From positions 1 to 54,242 of the forward strand of contig VGSG01000016.1 of NCBI GenBank assembly GCA_016875095.1: DNA of 54,242 nucleotides. Reading direction: 5' to 3'. The position numbers were made by a program, and so were the translations under genes. The notes under the pieces are model-generated. The model was not told the origin of the DNA and ran no database searches. It saw only the letters and a program-made list of their open reading frames with translations. Positions 17,816-27,102 of this stretch are shown piece after piece; position 1 is the stretch's first letter, and the number at the start of each line of letters is the position of its first letter. Origin of the DNA: Deltaproteobacteria bacterium (lineage in GTDB: Bacteria; Desulfobacterota; Desulfomonilia; Desulfomonilales; Desulfomonilaceae).

Positions 17816-20398
17816 ATGCGAAAGATCAGCGCCTGGCTGTTTCTCTCGGTAGTTCTGTTGATTACCGGGATTGTGTACAAGTCAAGCGTGAGCCAGGATT
17901 TCGTGGGTTTCGATTTGTCGGCCTACAATGCGGTCCTTTATTCGAACTCGTTTGCGGACACAACCTGGCTTCTCTTCACGGACATGAGGGGCGCGCTGGT
18001 GCCGGGGTACTATGCGCCCCTCGGATCCGTGAGTCTTCTCTTTGACAAGGCCCTGATCGGCTCCGAACTGCCCGACGGCCGTGTGACCGCCTTCGTCAAC
18101 CTCCTGTTCCACGGCCTCAACGGCATTCTCCTCTTTCTCCTGCTCAGCCGACTGGGATTCTCTGTGGCGGCTGCTTGTATGGCCGCGAGTATATTCCTGC
18201 TCCACCCAATTCAAGTAAACAGCATTATGTGGTTTGCGGAGCGCAAGACGGTTATGGCCGCGTGTTTCTGCTTTCTTTCGTACTTGTGCTACCTGAGACA
18301 TCTGCAAGAGGGTGAAATAAGGGGCCACGATTACAGATCAGAGTCGGACTTTTCACCGCCCCCACTCACCTTACCCTCTCCCACCAGAAGAGAGGGTTTC
18401 ACTTGCTCACCCGTCCCTGTCCCACCAGGGGAAAGGGTTTCACCTCCTCACCCCCCCTACCATTGGTATGGGCTCGCGCTTGCCGCTTTTGCCGCAGCCT
18501 TACTGAGCAAGCCTACCGCAGTAGTATTACCTGCCATCATGGTCGTCGGGGAATGGTTGGGGATTCACCGAGGCGCACAGTTGGCTCCGGTAGCGACCGG
18601 CGTCCCCCGGATCAGGTCCGGGGCAGGCACTGCCGGTCACGGTGAGCCGCGTAGTGTGGGACAGCGGCTCGATAGAGCCGGTTTACTACGAATAGGGCCA
18701 TTCGCCTTACTAGCCGCGCTCATGTGCCTGATAACCATTCGGACCGAGGGCGCGCACGTGATGGATTTACCGATCGTCTCGCGGCCGTTTATCGCTTCAG
18801 CCGCGTTTTGGTTCTATGTGTGTAAAATTCTCCTCCCAATAGATTTGCTCGCTGTATATCCTAAATGGAACGTCAATCCAGCGGATTACGTGTGGTGGAT
18901 TCCGGTCATTCTCTCGGCTTTGGCGGCCTGGCTTTTCTTCAAATACCGGTTCCGCATCCGACGGGAGTTCTGGTGGGCCCTCGCATTCTTCGTGATTCCT
19001 CTCCTGCCGGTGGTAGGGTTGGTGAAGTTCGGATACTTCCAGTTCGCGTACGTGGGCAACCATCTGGCTTATCTGTCAATGGCCGGAGCAGCCGCGGGCC
19101 TTGCGCTTGTTCTTGAATCTCTGGTTGCGGCAATTGACGCGAGAATTGGTCGCATGCGCGCATCGGATCTTGCTCATTCAACAGACCAGGCCGAAATCCC
19201 CACTAACTCCCTTGCTGAAATCCCCCCTAACCCCCCTTTAGTAAAGGGGGGAAGAGTTGATATGTTGGGAAACGGCGCGGAGAGAGATTTGTTGACAAAG
19301 GGGACAAGAGGGAATCCCGATGCGGTAGGAGTTCTCGGCATCGAGCGAAAGCCGCTGGGACGTTTGGCAGGGAAGATGTTTTTTGCGGCCGTCGTATCGT
19401 ATCTTGCGGTCCTGTGCGCGATTTCCTGGGGTCAGGCAGCCCTCTGGGGCGACCCGGTCAAACTGTGGACACACAACAAGGAGCGATGCGATACCTGCTG
19501 GGACGTGCGGTACGCTCTCGGAGTTGTGTTCCTTTCATCGGGCCTTCGTGAAAAGGCGGCGTTGGAGTATGAAGGAATCATTAGTCGCGAACCGTCTCAT
19601 GCGAACGTGCTCAGTGATTTAGCCGTATTGCGCCTGAACCAAAACCGGATCGAAGAGGCCATCGATCTCCTGAAGCGAGCCATAAAGCACAAACCTGATT
19701 ACATCTTAGCGCACACCAATCTGGTTAGCGCATTGGCACGACAAGGTCGTTTCGAGGAGGCTGAGGAGTTGTTACAGCAGTCCATACGACGGTGGCCCAA
19801 CCATGCTCGACCGTACATGGCGCTTGGACTGCTCAGGATGGATAAAGGACGGTACGCCGAAGCAGAGGTCTTGCTAACAAAGGCGATCCAATTGGACCCG
19901 GTTCTTGTTACCGCATACTCCACGTTGGCGGACGCGGCCTTGCGGCAGGGCGCGATCGAAAAAGCCCATGAGGTTGCCCTCAGAGCCATCCGGCTCAAAG
20001 CAAACGATGTGGCAACCCTCAATATCCTGGGCGCGATAGAAGGAGAGCAAGGCCGCCCGGAAAAGGCATTGGAGTGGCTCCGTCGCGCTACGCGCCATGA
20101 GCCGAATTCTCCTGAGCCTCACCACAATATGGGTATCGCGCTCTTGGATCTTGGACGCTTTGGAGAGGCCCGCAAGAGCTTTGAGGATGCAATTCGTCTC
20201 AATCCCGAATTCGCCGAGGCCCATGAAAACCTTGGCCTTACGCTCATGCAATTGAAGATCCCGGACGAGGCGATCAAGCACCTTGAGAAGGCCGTCGCTT
20301 TGAATCCCGGCCTCGATCGAGCGCGTGACGCGCTGGAGGACGTCCGTAAGCTCCCCGACAAAGCAAACCGACCCGAGGATAAGAGAACCCCTCGCTGA
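17816..20398 (+). CDS. TMTC-like membrane/TPR protein, copy 1, with in-frame repeat insertions
   Basis: 860 residues: about ten to twelve membrane helices, then about eight TPR units. It keeps the TMTC-type segment HPIQVNSIMWFAERKTVM, but the first-loop acidic motif is changed from DWDD to GFDL (FVGFDLSAY). The start at 17816 gives 27 residues before DFVG, exactly as in copies 2 and 3, and has GGAAA before it; an ATG at 17795 is less likely. It is about 130 residues longer than its two tandem relatives. The extra residues sit in three places, and all three correspond to dispersed DNA repeats read through in frame. It is the first gene of a likely operon of three relatives and a histidine kinase. 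Confidence 0.8.
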   Translation: MRKISAWLFLSVVLLITGIVYKSSVSQDFVGFDLSAYNAVLYSNSFADTTWLLFTDMRGALVPGYYAPLGSVSLLFDKALIGSELPDGRVTAFVNLLFHGLNGILLFLLLSRLGFSVAAACMAASIFLLHPIQVNSIMWFAERKTVMAACFCFLSYLCYLRHLQEGEIRGHDYRSESDFSPPPLTLPSPTRREGFTCSPVPVPPGERVSPPHPPYHWYGLALAAFAAALLSKPTAVVLPAIMVVGEWLGIHRGAQLAPVATGVPRIRSGAGTAGHGEPRSVGQRLDRAGLLRIGPFALLAALMCLITIRTEGAHVMDLPIVSRPFIASAAFWFYVCKILLPIDLLAVYPKWNVNPADYVWWIPVILSALAAWLFFKYRFRIRREFWWALAFFVIPLLPVVGLVKFGYFQFAYVGNHLAYLSMAGAAAGLALVLESLVAAIDARIGRMRASDLAHSTDQAEIPTNSLAEIPPNPPLVKGGRVDMLGNGAERDLLTKGTRGNPDAVGVLGIERKPLGRLAGKMFFAAVVSYLAVLCAISWGQAALWGDPVKLWTHNKERCDTCWDVRYALGVVFLSSGLREKAALEYEGIISREPSHANVLSDLAVLRLNQNRIEEAIDLLKRAIKHKPDYILAHTNLVSALARQGRFEEAEELLQQSIRRWPNHARPYMALGLLRMDKGRYAEAEVLLTKAIQLDPVLVTAYSTLADAALRQGAIEKAHEVALRAIRLKANDVATLNILGAIEGEQGRPEKALEWLRRATRHEPNSPEPHHNMGIALLDLGRFGEARKSFEDAIRLNPEFAEAHENLGLTLMQLKIPDEAIKHLEKAVALNPGLDRARDALEDVRKLPDKANRPEDKRTPR
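18365..18459. repeat. Tandem 41-bp palindromic repeat inside copy 1
   Basis: Two 41-bp units (18365-18405 and 18406-18446) and the start of a third, each beginning CTCACC and ending in GGGTTTCAC plus three bases. Each holds a small inverted repeat (ACCCTCT with AGAGGGT in unit 1). The insert encodes a Pro/Ser/Arg-rich stretch of about 45 residues absent from copies 2 and 3, in a loop between membrane helices. The sequence type is that of dispersed intergenic palindromes. Confidence 0.7.
18595..18638. repeat. Nested palindromic repeat inside copy 1
   Basis: Outer arms GACCGGC (18595-18601) and GCCGGTC (18632-18638) enclose inner arms CCCCGGA (18605-18611) and TCCGGGG (18617-18623). It resembles the common dispersed CCCCGGATCAGGTCCGGGG type. 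It is read through in frame and adds about 14 residues compared with copies 2 and 3. Confidence 0.6.
19217..19253. repeat. CCCCCCTTT-type palindromic repeat inside copy 1
   Basis: CCCCCCTTT (19231-19239) and AAAGGGGGG (19243-19251) form a perfect 9-bp stem with a 3-nt loop, preceded by GAAATCCCCCCTAA. A relative of this element lies between genes at 45589-45666. Together with flanking bases it gives about 65 extra residues in a loop just before the last membrane segments of copy 1. Confidence 0.7.
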
Positions 20399-20434
20399 AA
20401 CTTGCGGGATTCGTCACTCCGCTGGAAAGGCTTC

Positions 20435-22612
20435 ATGCGCACTAACCGCATCCGATTAATCCTGCCCCTCACTCTGATACTCGTGGGGGTGGTCTACCTG
20501 TCTCACATGCAGCCGGACTTTGTGGGTCTGGATTTGGCATCGTACGAAACCGTGCTCTATACGAACGATTTCTTGAACACATCATGGCGTTTGCTCGGAG
20601 ACCTGCGCGGGAAGCTGGTGCCGGGCTATTTCGCTCCTCTCAGCTCTGTCACGCTCATCTATGACAAGGCGCTGATAGGATCCGATCTACCGGACGCTCG
20701 TATCACGCTCGCCGTCAACTTGCTGTTCCATTGTCTGAATGGAATTCTCCTGTTTCTACTCCTCACCCGGCTTGGCGCCTCCGGCTTCGCGGCGTCTGCG
20801 GCCGCGTGCGTATTTCTGCTCCATCCGATGCAGGCGCCATGCGTTATGTGGTTCGCAGAACGAAAAACGGTGATGGCTGCTTGTTTCTCGTTCCTGTCGT
20901 ATTTGGCGTACCTGAAATATCGGCGAACTCAGAGCCGCCATTTCTATGCCCTCTCCCTCGCGGCTTTTGTGGGAGGACTGCTGAGCAAGCCCACGGCGGT
21001 GGTTCTGCCGGCGATACTGCTCGTCGGAGAATGGCTTGGCCTGCATCGCGCCGTAGCGCCGACGCACAACGGCAGTCACGAACCGAAGGGGTTCCGACAC
21101 TGGGTTGATCGAACCCAATTGATCCCGCTGGCGCCGTTTTTCGTTTTGGCCTTGGGAATTAGTGTGGTGACCCTCCGGACCGAAGCGGCGGACCTGGTAA
21201 ATCTTCCCGTCCTCCAGCGCCCATTCATTGCTTCAGCCGCGCTCTGGTTTTACCTTTACAAAATCGTGTGGCCTCTGAACTTACTCGAGCTTTATCCCAA
21301 GTGGGATGTCAATTTTCGGGATTTCTTGTGGTGGATTTCGCTGGTTTTCTCAGCCGTTTCTGTATGGGCGGTGGTAAGATACCGGCGACAAATTTCCGGA
21401 CAATTCCGGTGGGGACTGGCGTTCTTTGTGATCCCTCTCTTACCTGTGGTGGGCGCCGTGAAGTTTGGTTACTTCCAGCACGCGTACGTGGGCAACCACC
21501 TGGCGTACCTTTCTATTGCCGGCGCCGCCTTTTGCCTGGCGCTTCTAGCTGAAGGCCTCCGGCAATGGGCGGGCCCAAAGGTCGGAACGCTCGTCGCCGC
21601 GGGGCTGCTCGTCTATATGGCATTCCTATTCGTCCTGACTTGGCGCCAGGCGGGTATTTGGAGCGACCCGATCGGATTGTGGCGTCATAACGTGGCCCAA
21701 TGCAGTTCATGCGCACGCGCGCGTTTGATGCTCGGGCACGCGCTGAGGGACTCAAACCAGCTCGATCAGGCTTCCAAAGAATATGAAGAGATTTTGCGGT
21801 CAGCGCCCACCCATAACCAAGCGCGTCACGGCTTAGCCCTGGCGCGTCTGAGTCAGAATCGGCTTGGGGACGCAGCTCGGCTCTTAGAGGAGGCTGTCGC
21901 GCATAATCCCACGTCACCCGCTTCACAGAATAGCCTTGCATTTGTGCTCCTCCAGCAGGGCCGCGCGGCAGAGGCCACCCAACTCCTTGAAGAACTCATG
22001 GAGAGGTGGCCTCAGTTCGAGAAGCCGTATCTCACCCTTGCACAGGAGATGGCGCGTCGGAAGGAATACGCCGAGGCTGAGCGACTGCTCAAGAAGGCAA
22101 TCACCGTAAACCCGGATTTTGCCGCTGCCTACGCGACCCTGGCTGACGTGCGCCTGTTCCAGGGCGAACTCGAAGAGGCACAAGAGCTGGCCCGTCGCGC
22201 GATCCGACTTCGCGCTGATTACGCCATGGCATACAATACCTTGGGGCAGGTCGCTCTGATACAAGCTCGGGCCGACGAATCCGTCGAACTCTTCCGCCGG
22301 GCCTTGCGCTCTCAGCCGACTGCTCCCGAGCCTCACCTCAATCTGGGAGCGGCGTTCATGGCCTTGGGACGTTTCCCGGAGGCCAGAGAGAGCTTCGAAG
22401 CCGCAATCCGCCTTAGGCCGCAATTCGCCGAGGCCCATGCAAACCTGGGTTTTGCGCTCATGAACCTGCGGAACAGTGATGCAGCCATCGAACATCTTCA
22501 GAAGGCCCTTGACATGAATCCCGGATTGGACCGCGCGCGTGTGGTGTTGGAAGAGGCCCGGAAGGTCACCGGCACAAGACTCAGACTCGAGAATCATACC
22601 GCTCCTCGCTGA
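20435..22612 (+). CDS. TMTC-like membrane/TPR protein, copy 2
   Basis: 725 residues with the same plan as copy 1 but without the inserted repeats: membrane domain to about residue 400, then eight or nine TPR units. The first loop reads PDFVGLDLASYETVLYTNDF, so the DWDD acidic motif of GT-C enzymes is reduced to a single Asp. HPMQAPCVMWFAERKTVMAA is the TMTC-type segment. FAYVGNHLAYLS-like and WRHNVAQCSSC segments are shared by the three tandem copies. The ATG at 20435 has GGAAAGG before it; a TTG at 20402 lies only 3 nt after the previous stop and is less likely. The gap to copy 1 is 36 nt, which fits one operon. Confidence 0.82.
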   Translation: MRTNRIRLILPLTLILVGVVYLSHMQPDFVGLDLASYETVLYTNDFLNTSWRLLGDLRGKLVPGYFAPLSSVTLIYDKALIGSDLPDARITLAVNLLFHCLNGILLFLLLTRLGASGFAASAAACVFLLHPMQAPCVMWFAERKTVMAACFSFLSYLAYLKYRRTQSRHFYALSLAAFVGGLLSKPTAVVLPAILLVGEWLGLHRAVAPTHNGSHEPKGFRHWVDRTQLIPLAPFFVLALGISVVTLRTEAADLVNLPVLQRPFIASAALWFYLYKIVWPLNLLELYPKWDVNFRDFLWWISLVFSAVSVWAVVRYRRQISGQFRWGLAFFVIPLLPVVGAVKFGYFQHAYVGNHLAYLSIAGAAFCLALLAEGLRQWAGPKVGTLVAAGLLVYMAFLFVLTWRQAGIWSDPIGLWRHNVAQCSSCARARLMLGHALRDSNQLDQASKEYEEILRSAPTHNQARHGLALARLSQNRLGDAARLLEEAVAHNPTSPASQNSLAFVLLQQGRAAEATQLLEELMERWPQFEKPYLTLAQEMARRKEYAEAERLLKKAITVNPDFAAAYATLADVRLFQGELEEAQELARRAIRLRADYAMAYNTLGQVALIQARADESVELFRRALRSQPTAPEPHLNLGAAFMALGRFPEARESFEAAIRLRPQFAEAHANLGFALMNLRNSDAAIEHLQKALDMNPGLDRARVVLEEARKVTGTRLRLENHTAPR
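22388..22461 (+). repeat. Near-identical 74-bp tract shared by copies 2 and 3 (copy in gene 2)
   Basis: This stretch in the TPR region matches 24601-24674 in copy 3 at 73 of 74 positions, while the two genes differ much more outside it. It looks like a recent gene-conversion tract or a hot spot for recombination between the tandem genes. Confidence 0.65.
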
Positions 22613-22647
22613 AGTAGACTGGATAACTCACTTCCTGGAACGGTTTT

Positions 22648-24822
22648 ATGCCCACGAACCGCATCTGGATACTCCTTCCTCTAGCCCTCGTGCTCGTGGG
22701 GGTTGTGTACACTCCTCATATAGGGCCGGATTTTGTTGGATTGGATTTCTCATCGTACGAAAACGTCCTCTATACGAATGATTTCGTGAGCATCTCATGG
22801 CGCCTGCTCGGAGACGTGACGGGCAGACTGGTTCCGGGTTATTTCGCTCCTCTGGGCTCCATTACGCTCGCTCTTGACAAGGTCTTGATCGCTTCCGAGC
22901 TGCCCGACGCCCGGGTAACCGTTGCTATAAACGTGCTGTTTCACGGGTTCAACGGAATCGTCCTGTTCGTCCTGCTGAGCCGACTGGGTTTGTCTCCTCT
23001 GGTTGCGTCCGTGGCCGCGTGCATTTTTCTGTTGCATCCTATCCAGGTCGCGTCGGTCATGTGGTTCGCGGAACGCAAGACCGTCATGGCTGCATGCTTC
23101 TCCTTCCTGTCTTATTCCGCGTACCTGAAGCATCGCCAATTTGACGGCACAACCGCGTACGTGGCCGCACTCCTGGCGTATGTAGCGGGACTCTTATGTA
23201 AGCCAACCGTGGTTGTGTTGCCGGTGATATTCCTTATCGGGGAGCTTCTCGGAATGCACAGCGCTAAATCATCTTCGATCGATGTCGCGGACCGGGCGCA
23301 AAGCTTCGGCGGTCGGATTGATCCTACTCAACTGGCGAAGCTCGTGCCTTTCTTCGCGTTGGCCTTGGGAATGGGTCTTGTCACTGTCGGCACGGAGATT
23401 ACAGATAAAATCGACCTTCCTCTTTCCCACAGGCCCTTCGTCGCTGCATCCGCGTTCTGGTTTTACCTGTGCAAAATTCTCGTCCCGATGAATCTCCTGG
23501 CTGTGTATCCCCAATGGAAGGTGAACACTTGGAGTTATCTGTGGTGGATTCCGCTGCTCCTCTCTGTGTTGGCGGTCTACGTCCTGATTCGTTACCGGGG
23601 CCGCATTTCCAAACACTTCTGGCTAGGACTCGCGTTCCTTGTGATTCCGTTCCTGCCGGTGATAGGCATCATCCGATTCGGCTACTTCCAGTTTTCGTAC
23701 GTCGGCGATCACCTTGCGTATCTGTCCATGGCAGGTGGAGCTCTTTGCCTCGCGCTGATTGTCGAAGCGCTCTGGCAGCGGGCAGCTCGCAGGGGCCAAA
23801 ATTTTCTGAGAGCAAGCTTGTTCGCCTATTTTGCGCTCCTAACTTTCCTCACATGGCAGCAGACGGGAGTCTGGAGTGACCCGATCGGATTATGGCGTCA
23901 TAATGTCGATAGGTGCCCTTCATGCTTGGGCGCGCGTCTCGCGCTGGCAAACACGCTGTACGCATTCGGCCTTCAGGAACAGGCTGGCCCGGAGTATGAG
24001 GAAATATTGCGGAAGGTCCCCGACCATGTGAAAGCGCTCAATGGTTTGGCGTTGGCGCGCCTGAGTCAGGATCGCCCAGAAGACGCGATTCAATTGCTCA
24101 AGACTGCTATGTCCCATCATCCTGAGGAAAAACTCCTACAGCACAATCAGGCTGCCGCGTTGCAGGAATTAGGTCGCGCGCGAGAGGCTGTGGAAGTCCT
24201 GCAGAGAATGATTCAGCAGGACCCATTGTACGCGCCGGCGTACTTGACTCTTGGTCAAGCGATGCTCCATAGGAAAGCATATGCCGATGCAGAGAAGCTG
24301 TTTAGAAAAGCCATCGCAGTAAACCCTGATTTTGCGGACGCGCACGCGGCGCTGGCCCAGGCGTCCCTGGAACAGAGAAGACTCGAAGAAGCACGCGAGC
24401 TTGCTCTTCGGGCCATCCAGATCCGGGCGAATACTGTCATGGCTTACAACGCCTTAGGCCAAATCGCTCTGGTGCGAGAGCGCTCGGAAGAAGCCTTGGA
24501 GTTCTTTGGGCGAGCCTTGCGCTTCCGGCCGGACGCATGGGATGTTCACAGCAATCTTGGCGCGGCGTTCATGGCTTTGGGACGTTTTGCGGAGGCCAAA
24601 GAGAGCTTCGAAGCCGCAATCCGCCTCAGGCCGCAATTCGCCGAGGCCCATGCAAACCTGGGTTTTGCGCTCATAAACCTGGGGAACACGAATGCGGCGA
24701 TCGAGCATCTCCAAAAGGCTCTTGATATCAATCCATCGCTGTCCGCAGCCAGGGACGCGCTGGAGCGGGCGCGGGAGATATCGGCCGCGCCGAATTCGAG
24801 TTTCCCTCAAGGATTGCCTTGA
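22648..24822 (+). CDS. TMTC-like membrane/TPR protein, copy 3
   Basis: 724 residues, closest to copy 2: membrane domain (FVGLDFSSYENVLYTNDF in the first loop, HPIQVASVMWFAERKTVMAA, FSYVGDHLAYLSMAGG) and then TPR units to the C-terminus. As in copies 1 and 2 only one Asp of the DWDD motif remains. The gap of 35 nt to copy 2 and 22 nt to the histidine kinase fits one transcript. Three tandem copies with the same loss suggest a diverged activity, for example a different donor or acceptor, or a non-catalytic assembly role. No flippase or other polysaccharide gene is adjacent. Confidence 0.82.
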   Translation: MPTNRIWILLPLALVLVGVVYTPHIGPDFVGLDFSSYENVLYTNDFVSISWRLLGDVTGRLVPGYFAPLGSITLALDKVLIASELPDARVTVAINVLFHGFNGIVLFVLLSRLGLSPLVASVAACIFLLHPIQVASVMWFAERKTVMAACFSFLSYSAYLKHRQFDGTTAYVAALLAYVAGLLCKPTVVVLPVIFLIGELLGMHSAKSSSIDVADRAQSFGGRIDPTQLAKLVPFFALALGMGLVTVGTEITDKIDLPLSHRPFVAASAFWFYLCKILVPMNLLAVYPQWKVNTWSYLWWIPLLLSVLAVYVLIRYRGRISKHFWLGLAFLVIPFLPVIGIIRFGYFQFSYVGDHLAYLSMAGGALCLALIVEALWQRAARRGQNFLRASLFAYFALLTFLTWQQTGVWSDPIGLWRHNVDRCPSCLGARLALANTLYAFGLQEQAGPEYEEILRKVPDHVKALNGLALARLSQDRPEDAIQLLKTAMSHHPEEKLLQHNQAAALQELGRAREAVEVLQRMIQQDPLYAPAYLTLGQAMLHRKAYADAEKLFRKAIAVNPDFADAHAALAQASLEQRRLEEARELALRAIQIRANTVMAYNALGQIALVRERSEEALEFFGRALRFRPDAWDVHSNLGAAFMALGRFAEAKESFEAAIRLRPQFAEAHANLGFALINLGNTNAAIEHLQKALDINPSLSAARDALERAREISAAPNSSFPQGLP
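24601..24674 (+). repeat. Near-identical 74-bp tract shared by copies 2 and 3 (copy in gene 3)
   Basis: Partner of 22388-22461; one mismatch in 74 positions. Confidence 0.65.
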
Positions 24823-24844
24823 ACTCGTCCCCGGGGGTCGCGGT

Positions 24845-26995
24845 ATGAAGGCCGGTTCCGATATGAGTCAGAATCCGGACAATGTGAGCGCTGACCCGCA
24901 CGCAATACGGATCAAGTCAGCACAGATACAGCAGCTTTATCATCAATCTCGACCCGGCCTCTTGGGAGCGCTGATCAGCGCGTTCATCCTGGTCGCGGCC
25001 CTCCGGGACGAACTGCCTTACACAAACCTGCTTGGTTGGCTCTTGGCCTACTTGCTGGCGCAGTTGGCGCGCTATCTGCTGGTGATTAGATTTGACCGGG
25101 TCAAACCCCAAGGCGCTGCAACTCTCGCGTGGGGGAGATGGTTTGCTCTCACCACGGCTCTCTCCGGCCTGCTTTGGGGGATCTCGGCCGTTGTGCTTTT
25201 TCCCGCCCACTCACTTACTCATCAGTTCGTGCTGGCGGTCTTTGTGGCCGGTATAGGCTCGTCTGCGGCCGTGGTTTACTCGCCGACTCGAGAATGCCTT
25301 TTTCCTACTGTGTTGGCCACACTCCTGCCTGTCGCCGCCCGGTACTTGTACGAGGGTGAAGAAGCCCAGGTCACTATTGGATCCGTAATGGTCCTTTTCA
25401 CCGCAGTGCTGCTCTTGACAGGACGGCGCATGCATATGGCGAACACCAATTCGCTGCGACTGGGGTTTGAAAACAGCGACCTCGTTGCGTCACTCTCGGA
25501 AGAGAAACAGAAAAGCGACCTTCTCAATAAGAATCTGCGAGCTCGAATGGAGGAGAGCGAGCGGGCGAGCGACGCATTGAAAGAAAGTGAAGAGCGATAT
25601 CGGCAGCTTGTGGAACTCTCTCCTTTCGGCTTTGGCATTGCCGTGGACGGCATGGTGGTATTTGTGAACCCTGCGGCTGCGCGGTTGCTCGGCGCTGCAA
25701 GTCCGGAAGAGCTTGTTGGGAGGTCTATTCTCGATTTTGTGCATCCCGAGGATCTGCCCGCGGCCACAGAGAGGATCCGCCAGGTTTTTGGCGAAGGAAA
25801 GGTCGCGCCGCTTCGTGAGGAGAAGTTTGTTCGCCTTGACGGACGATCGGTCCATGTGGAAGTTACGGCCATGCCGTTTTCTTATCAAGGTAAGGTGGCT
25901 ATACAGGCGGTCTTCGGCGGTATCGACGAGCGCAAACAGGCGCAAGTAGCGCTGCAGCAGAGCGAGCAGCGATTGGAATTAGCCGTGGAGGCAGCGGGAC
26001 TCGGTCTCTGGGACCTGAACCTTCAGATGGGCGAGCTGGTCACCAACCGCATTTGGGGCGAAATCACCGGGTACTCGTCTGAAGAAATCTTCAAGACCGC
26101 ACACTCATGGGAAGGACTGATACATTTTGACGACTTGCCGCGCGTGCAGCGAACACTGAACGCGCATCTCAGCGGTGACGCTTCGCTCTTTGACACTGAA
26201 TTCAGACTTCTCACTCCAACCGGAGAGCTGAAGTGGATTTCAGGCCGGGCTCGGGTTGTAGAACGAGCCAAGGACGGCGGAGCGGTGCGACTGGTCGGAG
26301 TAATCCAGGACATTACAGACCGCAAGCAAGCCGAAGAAGATGTGAGAACCGCCCTGGAAGAAAAAGAAATCCTCCTCCGGGAACTTCACCACCGAGTCAA
26401 GAACAATCTTCAAGTGGTCTCAAGCTTGCTCAGACTTCAGTCACGGCACGTCAAAGACGAGCGCTCTCTGGACATGTTCAAGGAGGCCCAGACCCGAGTC
26501 GCCTCGATGGCGCTGGTTCACGAAGTGCTGTACCAGTCGAAGAATCTGGAGCGGATCGAAGTGAGCGGGTACGTCCACCACCTGGTCACGAGTCTCTTCC
26601 ATATGTATGGCGCGGGTCAGAATCGTATCAGGTTCAACGTTGGCGTGGAACCCATCTCCTGCGGTATCGACACAGCCATCCCTTTCGGCCTTATCGTAAA
26701 TGAGCTGGTAACCAACGCCCTGAAACACGCCTTCCCCGATAACCGAGAAGGGGAAGTAAACGTGGCCTTGCGTTCCTTGGCTCCGGAAGAATACCTGCTC
26801 ACGGTCCGTGACAACGGAGTGGGCCTGCCAGAAACTGTAGACTTTTTGAACACTTCATCCCTCGGGCTCAAGCTAGTGATTACCTTTGTCACACAACTCC
26901 AGGGGCAAATAGAGCTGAACAGAAATCACGGCACGGAATTCCTGATCAGATTCAGAGAAGTCTCGTCCACGCGAGACCAAGACCTCGACGCGTAG
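24845..26995 (+). CDS. Membrane-bound PAS sensor histidine kinase (HisKA_2 type)
   Basis: 716 residues. The N-terminal part (about 35-195) has about six hydrophobic helices; a short coiled coil and two PAS domains follow (ESEERYRQLVELSPFGFGIAV, and the PAC-linked DLNLQMGELVTNRIWGEITGYS). The kinase core is HisKA_2, with the phospho-acceptor in ELHHRVKNNLQVVSSLLRLQ, an N box NELVTNALKHAF and a G box RDNGVGLPE. HisKA_2 kinases often regulate general stress or light/redox responses. No response regulator is nearby, so it is an orphan. The ATG at 24845 is chosen because the upstream extension runs inside copy 3. It probably shares a transcript with the TPR genes and may report on surface or pilus state. 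Confidence 0.85.
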   Translation: MKAGSDMSQNPDNVSADPHAIRIKSAQIQQLYHQSRPGLLGALISAFILVAALRDELPYTNLLGWLLAYLLAQLARYLLVIRFDRVKPQGAATLAWGRWFALTTALSGLLWGISAVVLFPAHSLTHQFVLAVFVAGIGSSAAVVYSPTRECLFPTVLATLLPVAARYLYEGEEAQVTIGSVMVLFTAVLLLTGRRMHMANTNSLRLGFENSDLVASLSEEKQKSDLLNKNLRARMEESERASDALKESEERYRQLVELSPFGFGIAVDGMVVFVNPAAARLLGAASPEELVGRSILDFVHPEDLPAATERIRQVFGEGKVAPLREEKFVRLDGRSVHVEVTAMPFSYQGKVAIQAVFGGIDERKQAQVALQQSEQRLELAVEAAGLGLWDLNLQMGELVTNRIWGEITGYSSEEIFKTAHSWEGLIHFDDLPRVQRTLNAHLSGDASLFDTEFRLLTPTGELKWISGRARVVERAKDGGAVRLVGVIQDITDRKQAEEDVRTALEEKEILLRELHHRVKNNLQVVSSLLRLQSRHVKDERSLDMFKEAQTRVASMALVHEVLYQSKNLERIEVSGYVHHLVTSLFHMYGAGQNRIRFNVGVEPISCGIDTAIPFGLIVNELVTNALKHAFPDNREGEVNVALRSLAPEEYLLTVRDNGVGLPETVDFLNTSSLGLKLVITFVTQLQGQIELNRNHGTEFLIRFREVSSTRDQDLDA

Positions 26996-27102
26996 ACCGC
27001 ATCGCGCAAGATCTACGGAGACCATCCGCACAAATTTGTTTCGGAAACGGGACAATCAGTAATATCATGTCCCGAGGTGGGGCCTGCCTGGGAGGTTAGC
27101 TT

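Noticed and set aside
18365-18459. CRISPR-like array
   Set aside because: The 41-bp units are adjacent without spacers, differ from each other and lie inside a coding region.
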